The notes: generated by a model from the letters alone, not told the origin. Shown: positions 45,837-55,883, counted from the stretch's first letter. The stretch: DNA of 64,000 bases from Tenacibaculum maritimum NCIMB 2154 (GCF_900119795.1 NZ_LT634361.1:1922001-1986000), one strand, 5' to 3'. Numbers and translations: made by a program.

Positions 45837-48101
45837 ATGAAAAAAATAATATACCTCCTATTCCTTATAGGATTCTCAGCAATATATGCACAAAAAAACA
45901 CTCTTACAGGACGTATTACCAATACGCAAAACAGTCCTCTAGAAGGTGTTGAAATTTATATCAATAAACTACATAAAGGGACTACTACTAATGATAATGG
46001 TAATTATACCTTCAACAATATCCCTAATGGAAAAACTAAAATAAGCATTACTTACTTAGGGTTTAAGACCATTATCAAAGAAATCATTTTTAATAACCAA
46101 AGTCAAACGTTGAACGCTCAATTAGAAGAAGCCATTTTTGAAATAGAGGAAGTCATCATAGCTACACCTTTCAACAAATTACAATCAGAAAACGTAATGA
46201 AAGTAGAAAGACTTTCTGCTACATCACTGCAAAAAACAGGAGCAACTACACTAGCAGAAGGAATTACTCATATCCCAGGAGTTTCGCAAATATCTACAGG
46301 CGCTTCTATTGGAAAACCTGTAATTAGAGGATTAAGTGGTAACAGAGTATTGGTATATACCCAGGGAACTCGACTAGAAAATCAACAATTTGGCGCTGAA
46401 CACGGTATTGGAATTAACAGCTCTGGTATAGAAAGTATAGAAGTTATCAAAGGACCTGCATCATTATTATACGGTTCTGATGCCCTTGGAGGAGTTTTAT
46501 ATATCAATCCTGAAAAATTTGCCACAGAACATCGTTCAAAAATAATGCTAAACCAACACTATTTTAGCAATACTCTAGGTAGTAATACCTCTTTAGGAAT
46601 CAAAAGCTCAACAGATACTTGGAAATTTTTAGGACGTGGTACTTATACCTTCCATTCTGATTATAAAATTCCTACTCATCAACGAGTAACGAATACTCGC
46701 TTCCAAGAAAAAGACTTAAAATTAGGAATCGGCTACAATAAAACCAATTTCTCATCTGAACTACGTTATAACTTTAACAACTCTAAATTAGGAATACCTG
46801 AAGAAGGAATTAACGTTCAAAATAAAGAAACAACACCACTTATGCCCTACCAAAGTATAAACAATCATATCATTAGTTTACACAATCACTTCTTCCTTGG
46901 AAAATCTCAATTAGATGCGGATATAGGATATACCTTTAATCACAGGCAGGAATTTGAAGAACATGAAGAGCATGAAAATGAAACAACAGAAGAACACGAA
47001 GCGCATGAAGAAGGGGCTTCTTTAAACATGAAATTAAAAACACTTAGCTATAATTTCAAGTACCACTTTCCTAAATTTAAGAAATTAGAAACCTTATTAG
47101 GGCTCCAAGGAATCTACCAAACAAATACTAATTTTGGAGAAGAAATCTTAATTCCAAATGCTAGAATCAATGATATCGGTGCCTTTTTAACGGCTAATTA
47201 TGAAGCTAGTAAATCTCATATTTTTCAAATAGGGATACGCTTTGATAATCGAGCTATAAAAACAGAAAAACACGAAATACAACATGATGATGAAGTACAC
47301 ACTTTTACTCCTATCAAAAGATCATTCAATAGCTTTACAGCTTCCCTAGGGTACCGAACAACACTATTCAAAAAAATTCAAACAAGAATCAATATAGCAA
47401 AAGGGTTTAGAGCTCCTAATTTAGCCGAATTAACTTCTAATGGAGTACATCACGGTACCAATCGCTTTGAAGTAGGAAATGCAAACTTAAAAAATGAGGA
47501 AAATGCTCAATTAGATATATCCTTAGACTATAATACTGACCATTTTGAACTCTTTGCTAATGGATTCTACAATCACATAAATAATTATATTTATAGCAGC
47601 CCTAATGGAGCAGTAGAAGACGGAGTTCCTGTATATAATTATCTCCAAGACAATGCAAAATTATACGGGGGTGAATTTGGCTTCCACTTGCATCCACATC
47701 CATTAGACTGGTTACATTTAGAAAGTACTTTCGAAACCGTTATAGGAAAGCTACACAACGAAAATTACCTTCCATTAATTCCTGCGAACACCTTAAAAAA
47801 TACCCTTAGAGTAGAATTTGACTACAATACATGGTGGCAACAAGGATATGCTTCTATCAGTTTAAACAATACTTTTTCTCAAGAAAACATCAGTCAATTC
47901 GAAACAATAACAGCAGCATATAACCTTGTTAACTTAGGAATAGGAGGTAATATTATTTTAGGAAAAACCACCTTTAATACTTCCATTGCTATTAACAACC
48001 TTTTCAATAAAAAATATATCAATCACCTATCTAGACTAAAAAGTGATGGTATTTTAAACCCTGGTAGAAATATTGTCTTAGCATTAAAATTCACATTATA
48101 A
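45837..48101 (+). CDS. TonB-dependent receptor with His-rich extracellular loop, probable metal uptake
   Basis: 754 residues. Signal peptide (MKKIIYLLFLIGFSAIYAQ), a carboxypeptidase-like regulatory domain (about 22-105, LTGRITNTQNSPLEGVEIYI), plug domain (about 110-225, IPGVSQISTGASIGKPVIRG, VIKGPASLLYGSDALGGVL), and a 22-strand-type barrel ending in NIVLALKFTL. Around residues 371-395 lies an insert rich in His and Glu (EFEEHEEHENETTEEHEAHE), which in receptors such as ZnuD captures zinc. Likely imports zinc or a related metal complex (inference). Preceded by a small His/Cys protein. A terminator follows. Confidence 0.88.
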   Translation: MKKIIYLLFLIGFSAIYAQKNTLTGRITNTQNSPLEGVEIYINKLHKGTTTNDNGNYTFNNIPNGKTKISITYLGFKTIIKEIIFNNQSQTLNAQLEEAIFEIEEVIIATPFNKLQSENVMKVERLSATSLQKTGATTLAEGITHIPGVSQISTGASIGKPVIRGLSGNRVLVYTQGTRLENQQFGAEHGIGINSSGIESIEVIKGPASLLYGSDALGGVLYINPEKFATEHRSKIMLNQHYFSNTLGSNTSLGIKSSTDTWKFLGRGTYTFHSDYKIPTHQRVTNTRFQEKDLKLGIGYNKTNFSSELRYNFNNSKLGIPEEGINVQNKETTPLMPYQSINNHIISLHNHFFLGKSQLDADIGYTFNHRQEFEEHEEHENETTEEHEAHEEGASLNMKLKTLSYNFKYHFPKFKKLETLLGLQGIYQTNTNFGEEILIPNARINDIGAFLTANYEASKSHIFQIGIRFDNRAIKTEKHEIQHDDEVHTFTPIKRSFNSFTASLGYRTTLFKKIQTRINIAKGFRAPNLAELTSNGVHHGTNRFEVGNANLKNEENAQLDISLDYNTDHFELFANGFYNHINNYIYSSPNGAVEDGVPVYNYLQDNAKLYGGEFGFHLHPHPLDWLHLESTFETVIGKLHNENYLPLIPANTLKNTLRVEFDYNTWWQQGYASISLNNTFSQENISQFETITAAYNLVNLGIGGNIILGKTTFNTSIAINNLFNKKYINHLSRLKSDGILNPGRNIVLALKFTL

Positions 48102-48186
48102 TATGCACTATCCGCACCTTTTACTTATAACTAATAAAAGAATCCTTTTTAGCGCTTCTTAAAACTACGTAAAGATCACCAATACT

Positions 48187-48225
48187 AAACGCAGAAGAAT
48201 TTTATTTCACTGCGTTTATTTTTTT
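48187..48225 (+). terminator. Terminator of the TonB receptor gene
   Basis: AAACGCAG (48187-48194) pairs with CTGCGTTT (48210-48217), followed by ATTTTTTT. Confidence 0.75.
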
Positions 48226-48232
48226 ACTTTTG
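48225..48232 (+). promoter_or_regulatory. -7 box TACTTTTG ahead of the Ste24-like protease gene
   Basis: Matches TAnnTTTG directly after the preceding terminator. It would give a leader of roughly 70 nt. -33 box not clear. Confidence 0.4.
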
Positions 48233-48309
48233 TATCATTGTATATGTCTTTATTAACTTCTTTTCAATTCTCAATAAAATGAATGGCATAACAATTTAAA
48301 ATACACTCT

Positions 48310-49557
48310 ATGACTCCTACTATCCTCTTCTACATCCTAATAGGAATTTTATCACTTAGCTTCTTTATTAGCAAAGTATTAGACTATCTCAATGCCCAAC
48401 ATTTTGAAGATGATATTCCTAAAGAACTCATTGATGTTTATGATACAGAAGCCTATCAGAAGTCTCAAGATTATAAAAAAATAAATTACGAATTTTCAAA
48501 TATTACCGATACCTTTTCTATAGTGGTTACACTTGCCTTTTTCTTTTTGAATGGATTTAGATATCTTGATGATTTTGTGAAAAGCATTTCACAAAATAGC
48601 ACCATAGTAACACTACTATTTTTTGGTATTATTATGATTGGCAGCGATCTCTTAAGTATTCCTTTTTCATACTATAGAACCTTTGTCATTGAAGAACAAT
48701 TCGGATTTAACAAAACCAATAAAAGGACTTTTTTCTTAGACAAGCTTAAGGGTTGGTTAATGATGGCTATTCTTGGAGGAATTATCCTAACACTTATGTT
48801 GCTCTTATACGAGCTAACCCAAACGTCTTTTTGGTTATACTCTTGGATATTGATAGCTGCATTCTCGATTTTTATGAATATGTTTTACGCTCAATTAATC
48901 GTTCCCTTATTCAATAAACAAACACCTTTAGAAGAGGGTGAATTAAAAACAGCCATTGAAAATTATGCTAAAAAGGTAGGTTTTGCACTAGATAATATTT
49001 TCATAATTGATGGCTCAAAGCGTTCTACGAAAGCAAATGCATACTTCTCAGGGTTTGGCAAACAAAAACGAATTACACTATATGATACACTACTCACAGA
49101 TCTTAATACCGATGAAATTGTTGCTGTTTTAGCACATGAAGTCGGTCATTATAAGAAAAAACATATCATTTTTAATTTAATAAGCGCTATACTACTAACA
49201 GGGATAACATTGTTCATACTTTCTCTTTTCATTAACTCCTCAATACTATCAGAAGCATTAGGCGTTGGCATGCCTAGTTTTCATATAGGCCTCATTGCTT
49301 TTGGAGTTTTATACACCCCCATCTCAGAAATCACCTCATTATGCATGAATTATATTTCAAGAAATTTTGAATATCAAGCTGATAATTATGCTAAAGAAAC
49401 CTTCTCTGAAATTGCCTTGATCTCCTCCTTAAAAAAGCTTTCTAAAAACAGTTTAAGCAATTTGACTCCGCATAAATTTTATGTTTTCGCTCACTATTCA
49501 CACCCTACTTTACTTGAACGTATCAAAAACTTAAAGAACTCAATAAAAACTTGCTAA
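48310..49557 (+). CDS. M48 family (Ste24/CAAX-type) integral membrane zinc protease
   Basis: 415 residues with several membrane spans in the N-terminal half and two more near 290-345. Zinc motif LAHEVGHYKKKH (HExxH) and third ligand Glu in ISRNFEYQADNYA; N-terminal signature QKSQDYKKINYEF and YRTFVIEEQFGFNK are typical of Ste24-like enzymes. Bacterial members take part in membrane protein quality control. Starts a run with spoT/rel 68 bp later. Confidence 0.9.
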   Translation: MTPTILFYILIGILSLSFFISKVLDYLNAQHFEDDIPKELIDVYDTEAYQKSQDYKKINYEFSNITDTFSIVVTLAFFFLNGFRYLDDFVKSISQNSTIVTLLFFGIIMIGSDLLSIPFSYYRTFVIEEQFGFNKTNKRTFFLDKLKGWLMMAILGGIILTLMLLLYELTQTSFWLYSWILIAAFSIFMNMFYAQLIVPLFNKQTPLEEGELKTAIENYAKKVGFALDNIFIIDGSKRSTKANAYFSGFGKQKRITLYDTLLTDLNTDEIVAVLAHEVGHYKKKHIIFNLISAILLTGITLFILSLFINSSILSEALGVGMPSFHIGLIAFGVLYTPISEITSLCMNYISRNFEYQADNYAKETFSEIALISSLKKLSKNSLSNLTPHKFYVFAHYSHPTLLERIKNLKNSIKTC

Positions 49558-49625
49558 TTAAAATTCTTTATGCTACTTTTCCTATGCAAAACAAATCGTT
49601 TTTAATTTTACGGAAGAAGTAGCCT

Positions 49626-51842
49626 ATGACATATACAGCAACCCTAGAGGAAGAAAACAAAGAAATAGCAAATCGTTATAAAGATTTAGTAAAAAACACC
49701 TACAAAGACCTTTCTAAGGAAGACAACACCTTAATACGAAAAGCATTTGATATTGCTGTAGAGGCGCATAGCGAGCAACGAAGAAAAACAGGGGAACCTT
49801 ATATCTTTCATCCTATTGCTGTTGCCAAAATAGTGGCCAATGAAATTGGTTTAGGTGCTACTTCTATTGCTGCTGCATTACTACACGATGTTGTAGAAGA
49901 TACCCACTATACTATTGAAGATATGGAGCGCTTATTTGGTAAAAATATTGCACGCATTGTCAACGGTCTTACTAAAATATCAAATCTAAAAAAAGAACAA
50001 AACTATTCTTTACAAGCAGAAAACTTTCGTAAAATGCTGCTTACCTTACATGATGATGTACGAGTTATCTTAATTAAAATAGCAGACCGGCTACATAATA
50101 TGCAAACTATGGATGCAATGCCATCTCATAAACAAGTTAAAATAGCCTCAGAAACCTTGTATATATACGCACCTTTAGCACATCGACTAGGCTTATACAA
50201 TATTAAAACTGAATTAGAAGATCTGGGCTTAAAATATACAGAACCAGAAGTGTACACTGATATACTTACCAAAATAAAAGAAAGTAAAGAAGAGCAACAA
50301 AAATACATTACCAGTTTTACAGATACTCTAAAGACAGCCCTTAACAAAGAAGGTTTTTCTTATAATATCAAAGGGAGATTCAAATCTATTTTCTCCATTA
50401 GAAGGAAAATGCGTAAACAAAATGTATCCTTTGATGAAGTGTATGATAAATTTGCTATTCGTATTATTTATACTCCTACTTCTAAAGATGAAAAATTTGA
50501 CGCTTGGAAAATTTATTCTATTGTAACAGATTTCTTTAAACCAAATCCTTCTCGACTTAGGGATTGGATTTCTCAACCTAAAACAACTGGATATGAAGCT
50601 TTGCATATTACAGTAATAGGCCCTGAATCTAAATGGGTCGAAGTACAAATTCGCTCAGATAGAATGGACGAAATCGCTGAAAAGGGCTATGCTGCTCATT
50701 TTAAGTATAAGCAAGGAAATCTTAAAGAAAATGGATTAGAAGGTTGGCTCAATAAACTGAAAGAAACTCTTGAAAATCAAAATATAAATGCTGTTGATTT
50801 TGTTGAAGATTTCAAGCTGAATCTATATGCTAAAGAAATTTATGTCTTTACGCCAAAAGGCGACTTAAAATCACTTCCTAAAGGAGCCTCTGCTTTAGAT
50901 TTTGCTTTTTCAATTCATACAGGAGTAGGACTAAAATGTCGCGGTGCCAAAGTAAACGGGAAATTAGTTCCTTTAAATCATCAACTCAATAGCGGCGATC
51001 AAGTAGAAGTACTGACTGCTTCTAATAATAAACCCAACATTCGATGGCTTGATTTTGTTATAACAGCTCGTGCAAGAACAAAAATAAAAGCTGCTCTAAA
51101 AGAGGAAGAAAAGAAAATAGCTGAAGAAGGAAAAGCCATTTTAGCCAGAAAACTACGTCATTTAAAAATTACTTTGAACGAAAAAGTAATTAATGAACTG
51201 GCTAATTACTTTGAACTAAAAACAAGTTTTGACCTCTTTTATAGAATTGGTAATGGCGCTATAGACAACTCTCAATTAAAAGCTTTTGCTAACCAACGTA
51301 GCGGAGCAATCATGTCTTTCATAAAAAATCGATTCAAAAGAGTACCTTCTAAAGAAATTATAAATAAGGAAGAAGTTACTCATAAATATGACGCTTTAGT
51401 TTTCGGAAAAGAAGAGCAAAAATTAGACTATAAATTAGCAAAATGTTGTAATCCTATTGCAGGTGATAAAGTTTTTGGATTTGTAACAATTAACGAAGGA
51501 ATTAAAGTCCATAAGAAAAACTGTCCTAACGCAATTTCTTTGCAATCTAACTACGCCTATAGAATTATGCTTGCAAAATGGATTGACTCTTCTAAACAAG
51601 AATTTAAAGCCATTTTACATGTTAGTGGAGTTGATAACAAAGGGATTGTTAATAATCTTACCCGTATAATATCTAGCAATATGAACGTATTTATAAACAG
51701 TATTAATATAGCGGGAGAAGAAGGTGTCTTTGAAGGTAAACTATCACTAAGCATTAAAAACATCAATCAATTGAACAAATTGATAGCTAGTATTCAAAAG
51801 GTTGATGGAGTACAAAAAGTAGAACGTATTAACACTTTATAA
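49626..51842 (+). CDS. spoT: Bifunctional (p)ppGpp synthetase/hydrolase
   Basis: 738 residues, full-length RelA/SpoT type. HD hydrolase domain with H62 (FHPIAVA) and H87/D88 (LLHDVVEDT), both intact so hydrolysis is expected; synthetase domain with GRFKSIFSIRRKM, YDKFAIRIIY and GYEALHITV; TGS domain (IYVFTPKGDLKSLPKGASAL); Zn-finger/helical part with AKCCNPIAGDKV; and a C-terminal ACT domain (HVSGVDNKGIVNNL). Controls the stringent response. It is followed by the Fur-family gene and purA; ppGpp is known to inhibit PurA in some bacteria. Confidence 0.95.
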   Translation: MTYTATLEEENKEIANRYKDLVKNTYKDLSKEDNTLIRKAFDIAVEAHSEQRRKTGEPYIFHPIAVAKIVANEIGLGATSIAAALLHDVVEDTHYTIEDMERLFGKNIARIVNGLTKISNLKKEQNYSLQAENFRKMLLTLHDDVRVILIKIADRLHNMQTMDAMPSHKQVKIASETLYIYAPLAHRLGLYNIKTELEDLGLKYTEPEVYTDILTKIKESKEEQQKYITSFTDTLKTALNKEGFSYNIKGRFKSIFSIRRKMRKQNVSFDEVYDKFAIRIIYTPTSKDEKFDAWKIYSIVTDFFKPNPSRLRDWISQPKTTGYEALHITVIGPESKWVEVQIRSDRMDEIAEKGYAAHFKYKQGNLKENGLEGWLNKLKETLENQNINAVDFVEDFKLNLYAKEIYVFTPKGDLKSLPKGASALDFAFSIHTGVGLKCRGAKVNGKLVPLNHQLNSGDQVEVLTASNNKPNIRWLDFVITARARTKIKAALKEEEKKIAEEGKAILARKLRHLKITLNEKVINELANYFELKTSFDLFYRIGNGAIDNSQLKAFANQRSGAIMSFIKNRFKRVPSKEIINKEEVTHKYDALVFGKEEQKLDYKLAKCCNPIAGDKVFGFVTINEGIKVHKKNCPNAISLQSNYAYRIMLAKWIDSSKQEFKAILHVSGVDNKGIVNNLTRIISSNMNVFINSINIAGEEGVFEGKLSLSIKNINQLNKLIASIQKVDGVQKVERINTL

Positions 51843-51885
51843 ATATCCTTTCTACTTATTTTTAAAATTAATTCAGAAATTAACG

Positions 51886-51893
51886 TAAATTTG
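51886..51893 (+). promoter_or_regulatory. -7 box TAAATTTG of the Fur-family gene
   Basis: Matches TAnnTTTG, 24 bp before the start codon at 51917. -33 element not evident. Confidence 0.45.
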
Positions 51894-51916
51894 CCACTTC
51901 GTAAAAATTATAATCA

Positions 51917-52372
51917 ATGAGTAACTCTGTTGAAAATCAAGAAATCGTTAAAAAAGTATTTACCGCTTTTTTAGAGGAAAATAAGCATAGAAAAACCCCC
52001 GAAAGATATGCAATACTTCAGGAAATCTATGAGGTAGATGATCATTTTGATATAGAATCTTTATATATCAATATGAAAAACAAAAACTATCGTGTTAGTA
52101 GAGCTACACTCTACAATACCATAGATTTACTATTAGACTGTGGTTTGGTTAGAAAACATCAATTTGAAGGGCAAACCATGGCTCGCTATGAAAAAAGTTA
52201 CTTTGATAAAAACCATGACCACGTTATCCTAACAGATACAGGTGATGTAAAAGAATTTTGTGACCCACGAATTCAAATTATCAAAAAAACTATCGAAGAT
52301 GTTTTTGATATCGATATTCATAACCACTCTCTTTATTTTTACGGAACGAAAAGACAGAATAAAAAAGACTAA
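51917..52372 (+). CDS. Fur-family transcriptional regulator lacking the CxxC zinc pair
   Basis: 151 residues. Winged helix: [40 protein letters not shown] and [16 protein letters not shown]. The metal-sensing part has NHDHVI, but where most Fur proteins have L-x-C-x-x-C-G it reads [10 protein letters not shown], so the structural zinc cysteines are missing. It could be a Fur, Zur or PerR type; the regulated metal cannot be told. It starts 75 bp after spoT and 23 bp before purA, so may be cotranscribed with purA. Confidence 0.9.
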   Translation: MSNSVENQEIVKKVFTAFLEENKHRKTPERYAILQEIYEVDDHFDIESLYINMKNKNYRVSRATLYNTIDLLLDCGLVRKHQFEGQTMARYEKSYFDKNHDHVILTDTGDVKEFCDPRIQIIKKTIEDVFDIDIHNHSLYFYGTKRQNKKD

Positions 52373-52394
52373 CACAATACACAAACACAACTAA

Positions 52395-53666
52395 ATGGCT
52401 GTAGATTTATTACTCGGATTGCAATGGGGAGACGAAGGAAAAGGTAAAATAGTAGATGTACTTACCTCTAATTATGATATTATTGCTAGATTTCAAGGAG
52501 GACCTAATGCAGGGCATACCTTAGAATTTGATGGTATCAAACATGTATTAAGAACAATTCCTTCTGGAATCTTTCATAAAAAGTCAATAAATGTAATTGG
52601 AAACGGGGTAGTAATAGACCCTGTTGTTTTTGTACAAGAATTAGAAGGACTTAATAAGTTTGATATTGATTATAAATCAAAATTAATTATCTCTAGAAAG
52701 GCACATGTTATTTTACCAACTCATCGCTTACTAGATGCTGCTTCTGAGGCTTCTAAAGGAAAAGCAAAAATAGGCTCTACCTTAAAAGGAATTGGACCTA
52801 CCTATATGGATAAAACGGGCAGAAATGGTATTCGAATTGGTGATTTAGAGCTAGATAACTGGAAAGAAAAATATAGAAATCTAGCAAATAAGCACGAAGC
52901 TATGATTAACTTCTATAATGTTGACGTACAATATAATTTAGAAGAAATGGAAGCAGAATTCTTTACTGCGGTTGAGCGACTCAAAGAATTACAGTTCATC
53001 GATAGTGAAGAGTATTTAAATAAAGCTCTTAAAGAAGGTAAAACAATTTTAGCCGAAGGAGCTCAAGGTTCTTTGCTTGATATTGATTTTGGTACATATC
53101 CCTTTGTTACCTCTTCTAATACAACTGCCTCTGGGGCTTGTACTGGTTTAGGAGTTGCTCCTAATAAAATTAAGGAAGTATATGGAATATTTAAAGCCTA
53201 CACTACACGCGTTGGTTCAGGTCCTTTTCCTACAGAATTATTTGATGAAGTTGGTGAAGAAATGGCAAAAGTGGGTCGTGAGTTTGGAGCTGTAACAGGA
53301 AGGCCAAGGCGTTGTGGATGGCTAGATTTAGTGGCCTTAAAATATGCTTGTCAAGTAAATGGAGTTACTCAATTAATGATGATGAAAGGAGATGTTCTTT
53401 CTGACTTCGATCATTTAAAAGTTTGTACTTCTTACGATTATAAAGGAAAAACGATTACTCATTTACCTTATAATATTGAACCTGAAAATGTAACTCCTAT
53501 TTATACAGAATTTCCTTGCTGGAAAGAAGATTTGACTCAAATGACAGCAGAAAGTGAGTTTCCAAAGGAATTAAACGAATACATTGCTTTTTTAGAGAAA
53601 GAATTAGAGATACCTATTAAAATAGTATCTGTAGGTCCGGATAGAAAACAAACTATTCATAGATAA
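52395..53666 (+). CDS. purA: Adenylosuccinate synthetase
   Basis: 423 residues, normal length. GTP-binding loop QWGDEGKGKIVDVL, IMP/aspartate-binding GGPNAGHT, the GPTYMDKTGRNGIR region, TSSNTTASGACTGLG and VTGRPRRCGWLD are all intact. Uses GTP to join aspartate to IMP, the first step to AMP; purB performs the next. Followed by a strong terminator. Confidence 0.97.
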   Translation: MAVDLLLGLQWGDEGKGKIVDVLTSNYDIIARFQGGPNAGHTLEFDGIKHVLRTIPSGIFHKKSINVIGNGVVIDPVVFVQELEGLNKFDIDYKSKLIISRKAHVILPTHRLLDAASEASKGKAKIGSTLKGIGPTYMDKTGRNGIRIGDLELDNWKEKYRNLANKHEAMINFYNVDVQYNLEEMEAEFFTAVERLKELQFIDSEEYLNKALKEGKTILAEGAQGSLLDIDFGTYPFVTSSNTTASGACTGLGVAPNKIKEVYGIFKAYTTRVGSGPFPTELFDEVGEEMAKVGREFGAVTGRPRRCGWLDLVALKYACQVNGVTQLMMMKGDVLSDFDHLKVCTSYDYKGKTITHLPYNIEPENVTPIYTEFPCWKEDLTQMTAESEFPKELNEYIAFLEKELEIPIKIVSVGPDRKQTIHR

Positions 53667-53678
53667 CAAATAAAAGCA

Positions 53679-53717
53679 AAAAGAGGCTATTTTTAAGTAA
53701 AATAGCCTCTTTTTTTA
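53679..53717. terminator. Terminator of purA
   Basis: AAAGAGGCTATTTT pairs with AAAATAGCCTCTTT around the short loop TAAGT, with A tract before and seven T after; works in both directions. Confidence 0.92.
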
Positions 53718-53901
53718 TGCTTACCCCTATTTACTTAAGCTTCACTACATCTATTTTTCCTCACAATTCAAAAATAATTGACTTTTAAAACTTTCTGAGA
53801 AATGGAGAAGCTTACAATTTAGATCAACACGGCTCTTTTCATAACCACAACCTTTATTTGGGATTGATCTATAAAAACTTTAATAGATATTCTTAGATCA
53901 T

Positions 53902-53932
53902 AAAAAAACCCACTCAAAGAAAATTGAGTGGG
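53902..53932 (-). terminator. Second (backup) terminator downstream of dnaJ
   Basis: CCCACTCAA (53909-53917) pairs with TTGAGTGGG (53924-53932); seven T follow on the minus strand. Confidence 0.8.
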
Positions 53933-53942
53933 AAAATTGCTA

Positions 53943-53983
53943 TGAAAAAGAAAAAGTGTAATTGGATATCTCCAACTACACTT
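53943..53983 (-). terminator. First terminator downstream of dnaJ
   Basis: AAGTGTAATTGGA (53954-53966) pairs with TCCAACTACACTT (53971-53983) apart from one A-C mismatch; minus-strand tail is T5-C-T5. Confidence 0.75.
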
Positions 53984-54039
53984 CAAAGATAATATCTTTT
54001 TTTAAAGTGACAAAACTTTTTTACAAAATTTATTTATTT

Positions 54040-55164
54040 CTAAGAAAACATATCTTTTACCTTTTCAAAAAATGATTTATCCGATCGTTGCGGACTAGGC
54101 GCAAAGTTATCGTCTTCTTGCATTTTTTCAAAGAATTGCTTTTGTTCTTTTGTTAGCTCCTGCGGAGTCCATACATTAATATGTATTAAAAAATCACCAG
54201 TACCATAGCGTTCTATACTTGGCAATCCTTTTCCTTTTAATCGAAGGATCTTTCCAGATTGCGTACCTGAATCTATTTTTATTTTTACTTTTCCTGTAAC
54301 TGTTTCTATTTCTTTAGAAGTTCCTAAAACAGCTTCTGAAAAATTAATGTACAAATCATAATGGATATTACTTCCTTCTCTCTTTAATTTTTCATGCGAA
54401 ATTTCTTCTATTAAAACTAATAAATCTCCTGCTATAGAATTTTTACCCGGTGCTTCATTTCCTTTCCCTCCTACTTTTAGTTGAACTCCTTCTGAAACTC
54501 CTTGCGGAATATTAATTGATACTGTTTCTTCACTTACCACTAAACCTTGCGCATCTGCCCCATTAGGCTTACTCTTTATCATTTCACCCGCTCCATGACA
54601 TGTAGAACAAGTTGTGGCCGTTTGCATTCTACCCAATATAGTATTGGTAACTCTCATTTGCTGCCCTGACCCGTTACAGGTCGTACAGGTTTTATAAGTA
54701 ACCCCTTTTGCTTGTACCTTTCTACGTACTTTTACCTTTTTCTCTACTCCATTTGCAATCTCTTCTAAAGTTAACTTTACCCTTATACGGAGATTACCTC
54801 CTTTTACTCTTGCTTGTCGTTGTCTTCCTCCACCGCCGAATCCACCACCAAATCCACCGCCAAAAATATCACCAAATTGACTAAATATATCATCCATATT
54901 CATTCCGCCGCCGCCAAATCCGCCGCCGCCATGACCTCCTTCAAAAGCAGCATGACCAAATTGATCATAACGCGCTTTCTTATTCTCATCGCTTAAAACC
55001 TCATAAGCCTCCGCTGCTTGCTTAAATTTTTCTTCCGCAGCTGAATCATCCGGATTTTTATCTGGATGATATTTTATTGCCATTTTACGATATGCTTTCT
55101 TTATTTCTGCCTGAGATGCAGATTTTGAAACACCTAATATTTCGTAGTAATCTTGTTTTGCCAT
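54040..55164 (-). CDS. dnaJ: Chaperone protein DnaJ with reduced zinc domain
   Basis: 374 residues. J domain (1-70) with the HPD motif at 33-35, a Gly/Phe-rich region (about 73-113), zinc region, then two C-terminal substrate-binding domains. Canonical DnaJ has four CxxCxGxG motifs; here only two remain, C160/C163 (CTTCNGSG) and C186/C189 (CSTCHGAG). Where motifs 1 and 4 should be there are VQAKGVTY and [11 protein letters not shown] without cysteines. So zinc centre II is kept and centre I lost, a form I associate with flavobacteria. Stimulates DnaK; encoded 74 bp after grpE in one operon. Confidence 0.95.
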   Translation of the reverse strand: MAKQDYYEILGVSKSASQAEIKKAYRKMAIKYHPDKNPDDSAAEEKFKQAAEAYEVLSDENKKARYDQFGHAAFEGGHGGGGFGGGGMNMDDIFSQFGDIFGGGFGGGFGGGGRQRQARVKGGNLRIRVKLTLEEIANGVEKKVKVRRKVQAKGVTYKTCTTCNGSGQQMRVTNTILGRMQTATTCSTCHGAGEMIKSKPNGADAQGLVVSEETVSINIPQGVSEGVQLKVGGKGNEAPGKNSIAGDLLVLIEEISHEKLKREGSNIHYDLYINFSEAVLGTSKEIETVTGKVKIKIDSGTQSGKILRLKGKGLPSIERYGTGDFLIHINVWTPQELTKEQKQFFEKMQEDDNFAPSPQRSDKSFFEKVKDMFS

Positions 55165-55238
55165 TTTAATTTCAATTGATAACTAACAGTCTATCATCGT
55201 ATTTTTACCCCAAACTGTTAATCAATAATTAGTAATTG

Positions 55239-55799
55239 TTATACTTGCCCTATAACTACTTTTGGATAACGGATTATCTTATCTCCTAACTTATACCCTT
55301 TCTCTACACAATCTATAACCTTTCCTTTCAAATCATCAGAAGGCGCTGGAATTTGGGTAATTGCTTCATGAATTTCTGTGTCAAAAACATCTCCTTTAGC
55401 TACCTCTATGGCCACTAACCCTTTTTGTTCTAATGTTTTTACCATTTTCTGGTAAATTAATAAAACTCCTTTACGCAATTCTTCTGCTTCTTTATCATCT
55501 TCAATATGCATCAAGGCTCTTTCAAAATCATCCAAAATTGGCAGTAAAACTGTCATTAATTCCTGCCCTGCTGTTTTAAACAACTCAATACGTTCTTTAG
55601 TGGTTCTTTTTTTATAATTTTCGAACTCAGCAAATAAACGCAAATACTTATCCTTTTCTACTTGAATCAACTCTTCTGTTGTTAACTCTTTAGCCATTTC
55701 TTCCGCTGTTTCCTCTACCACTTCCTTAGTTTCTTCTGTTGAAGCTCCCTCCGCTGTATCTTTTATTGCTTCCTCTTTTATATTTTCTTCTTTACTCAT
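55239..55799 (-). CDS. grpE: Nucleotide exchange factor GrpE
   Basis: 186 residues. An acidic low-complexity N-terminus (about 1-45, rich in Glu and Lys), a long helix (VEKDKYLRLFAEFENYKKRT), then the beta-domain with LLPILDDFERAL, VAIEVAKGDVFDTEIHEAI and GYKLGDKIIRYPKVVIGQ. Releases ADP from DnaK. Located just upstream of dnaJ on the same strand; dnaK itself is not in the window. Confidence 0.95.
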   Translation of the reverse strand: MSKEENIKEEAIKDTAEGASTEETKEVVEETAEEMAKELTTEELIQVEKDKYLRLFAEFENYKKRTTKERIELFKTAGQELMTVLLPILDDFERALMHIEDDKEAEELRKGVLLIYQKMVKTLEQKGLVAIEVAKGDVFDTEIHEAITQIPAPSDDLKGKVIDCVEKGYKLGDKIIRYPKVVIGQV

Positions 55800-55852
55800 T
55801 TTCTAAAGTATCATTAAATTGTACACCTTTCATTAGCAAGAATACTGCCAAT

Positions 55853-55883
55853 AAAAAAATAGTGCCAACTTGACACTATTTTT
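55853..55883 (-). terminator. Terminator between murA and grpE
   Basis: AAAAATAGTG (55855-55864) pairs with CACTATTTTT (55874-55883), with seven T on the minus-strand side. Separates the murA unit from grpE-dnaJ. Confidence 0.75.

Larger units (their letters stand above)
53718..54039. other. Intergenic region between purA and dnaJ
   Basis: Convergent genes meet here. Apart from the two minus-strand terminators listed separately, about 180 bp remain. One frame (about 53815-53896) reads NLDQHGSFHNHNLYLGLIYK, like the last strands of an outer-membrane barrel; too short to call a gene relic. Confidence 0.4.

Noticed and set aside
53815..53896. Possible end fragment of an outer-membrane barrel gene between purA and dnaJ
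   Set aside because: Only about 27 codons with a loose pattern; insufficient to call a pseudogene.
54814..54996. Plus-strand open frame within dnaJ
   Set aside because: It is the shadow of the Gly/Phe-rich repeat of dnaJ; no start context and low-complexity Ser/Thr/Lys product.
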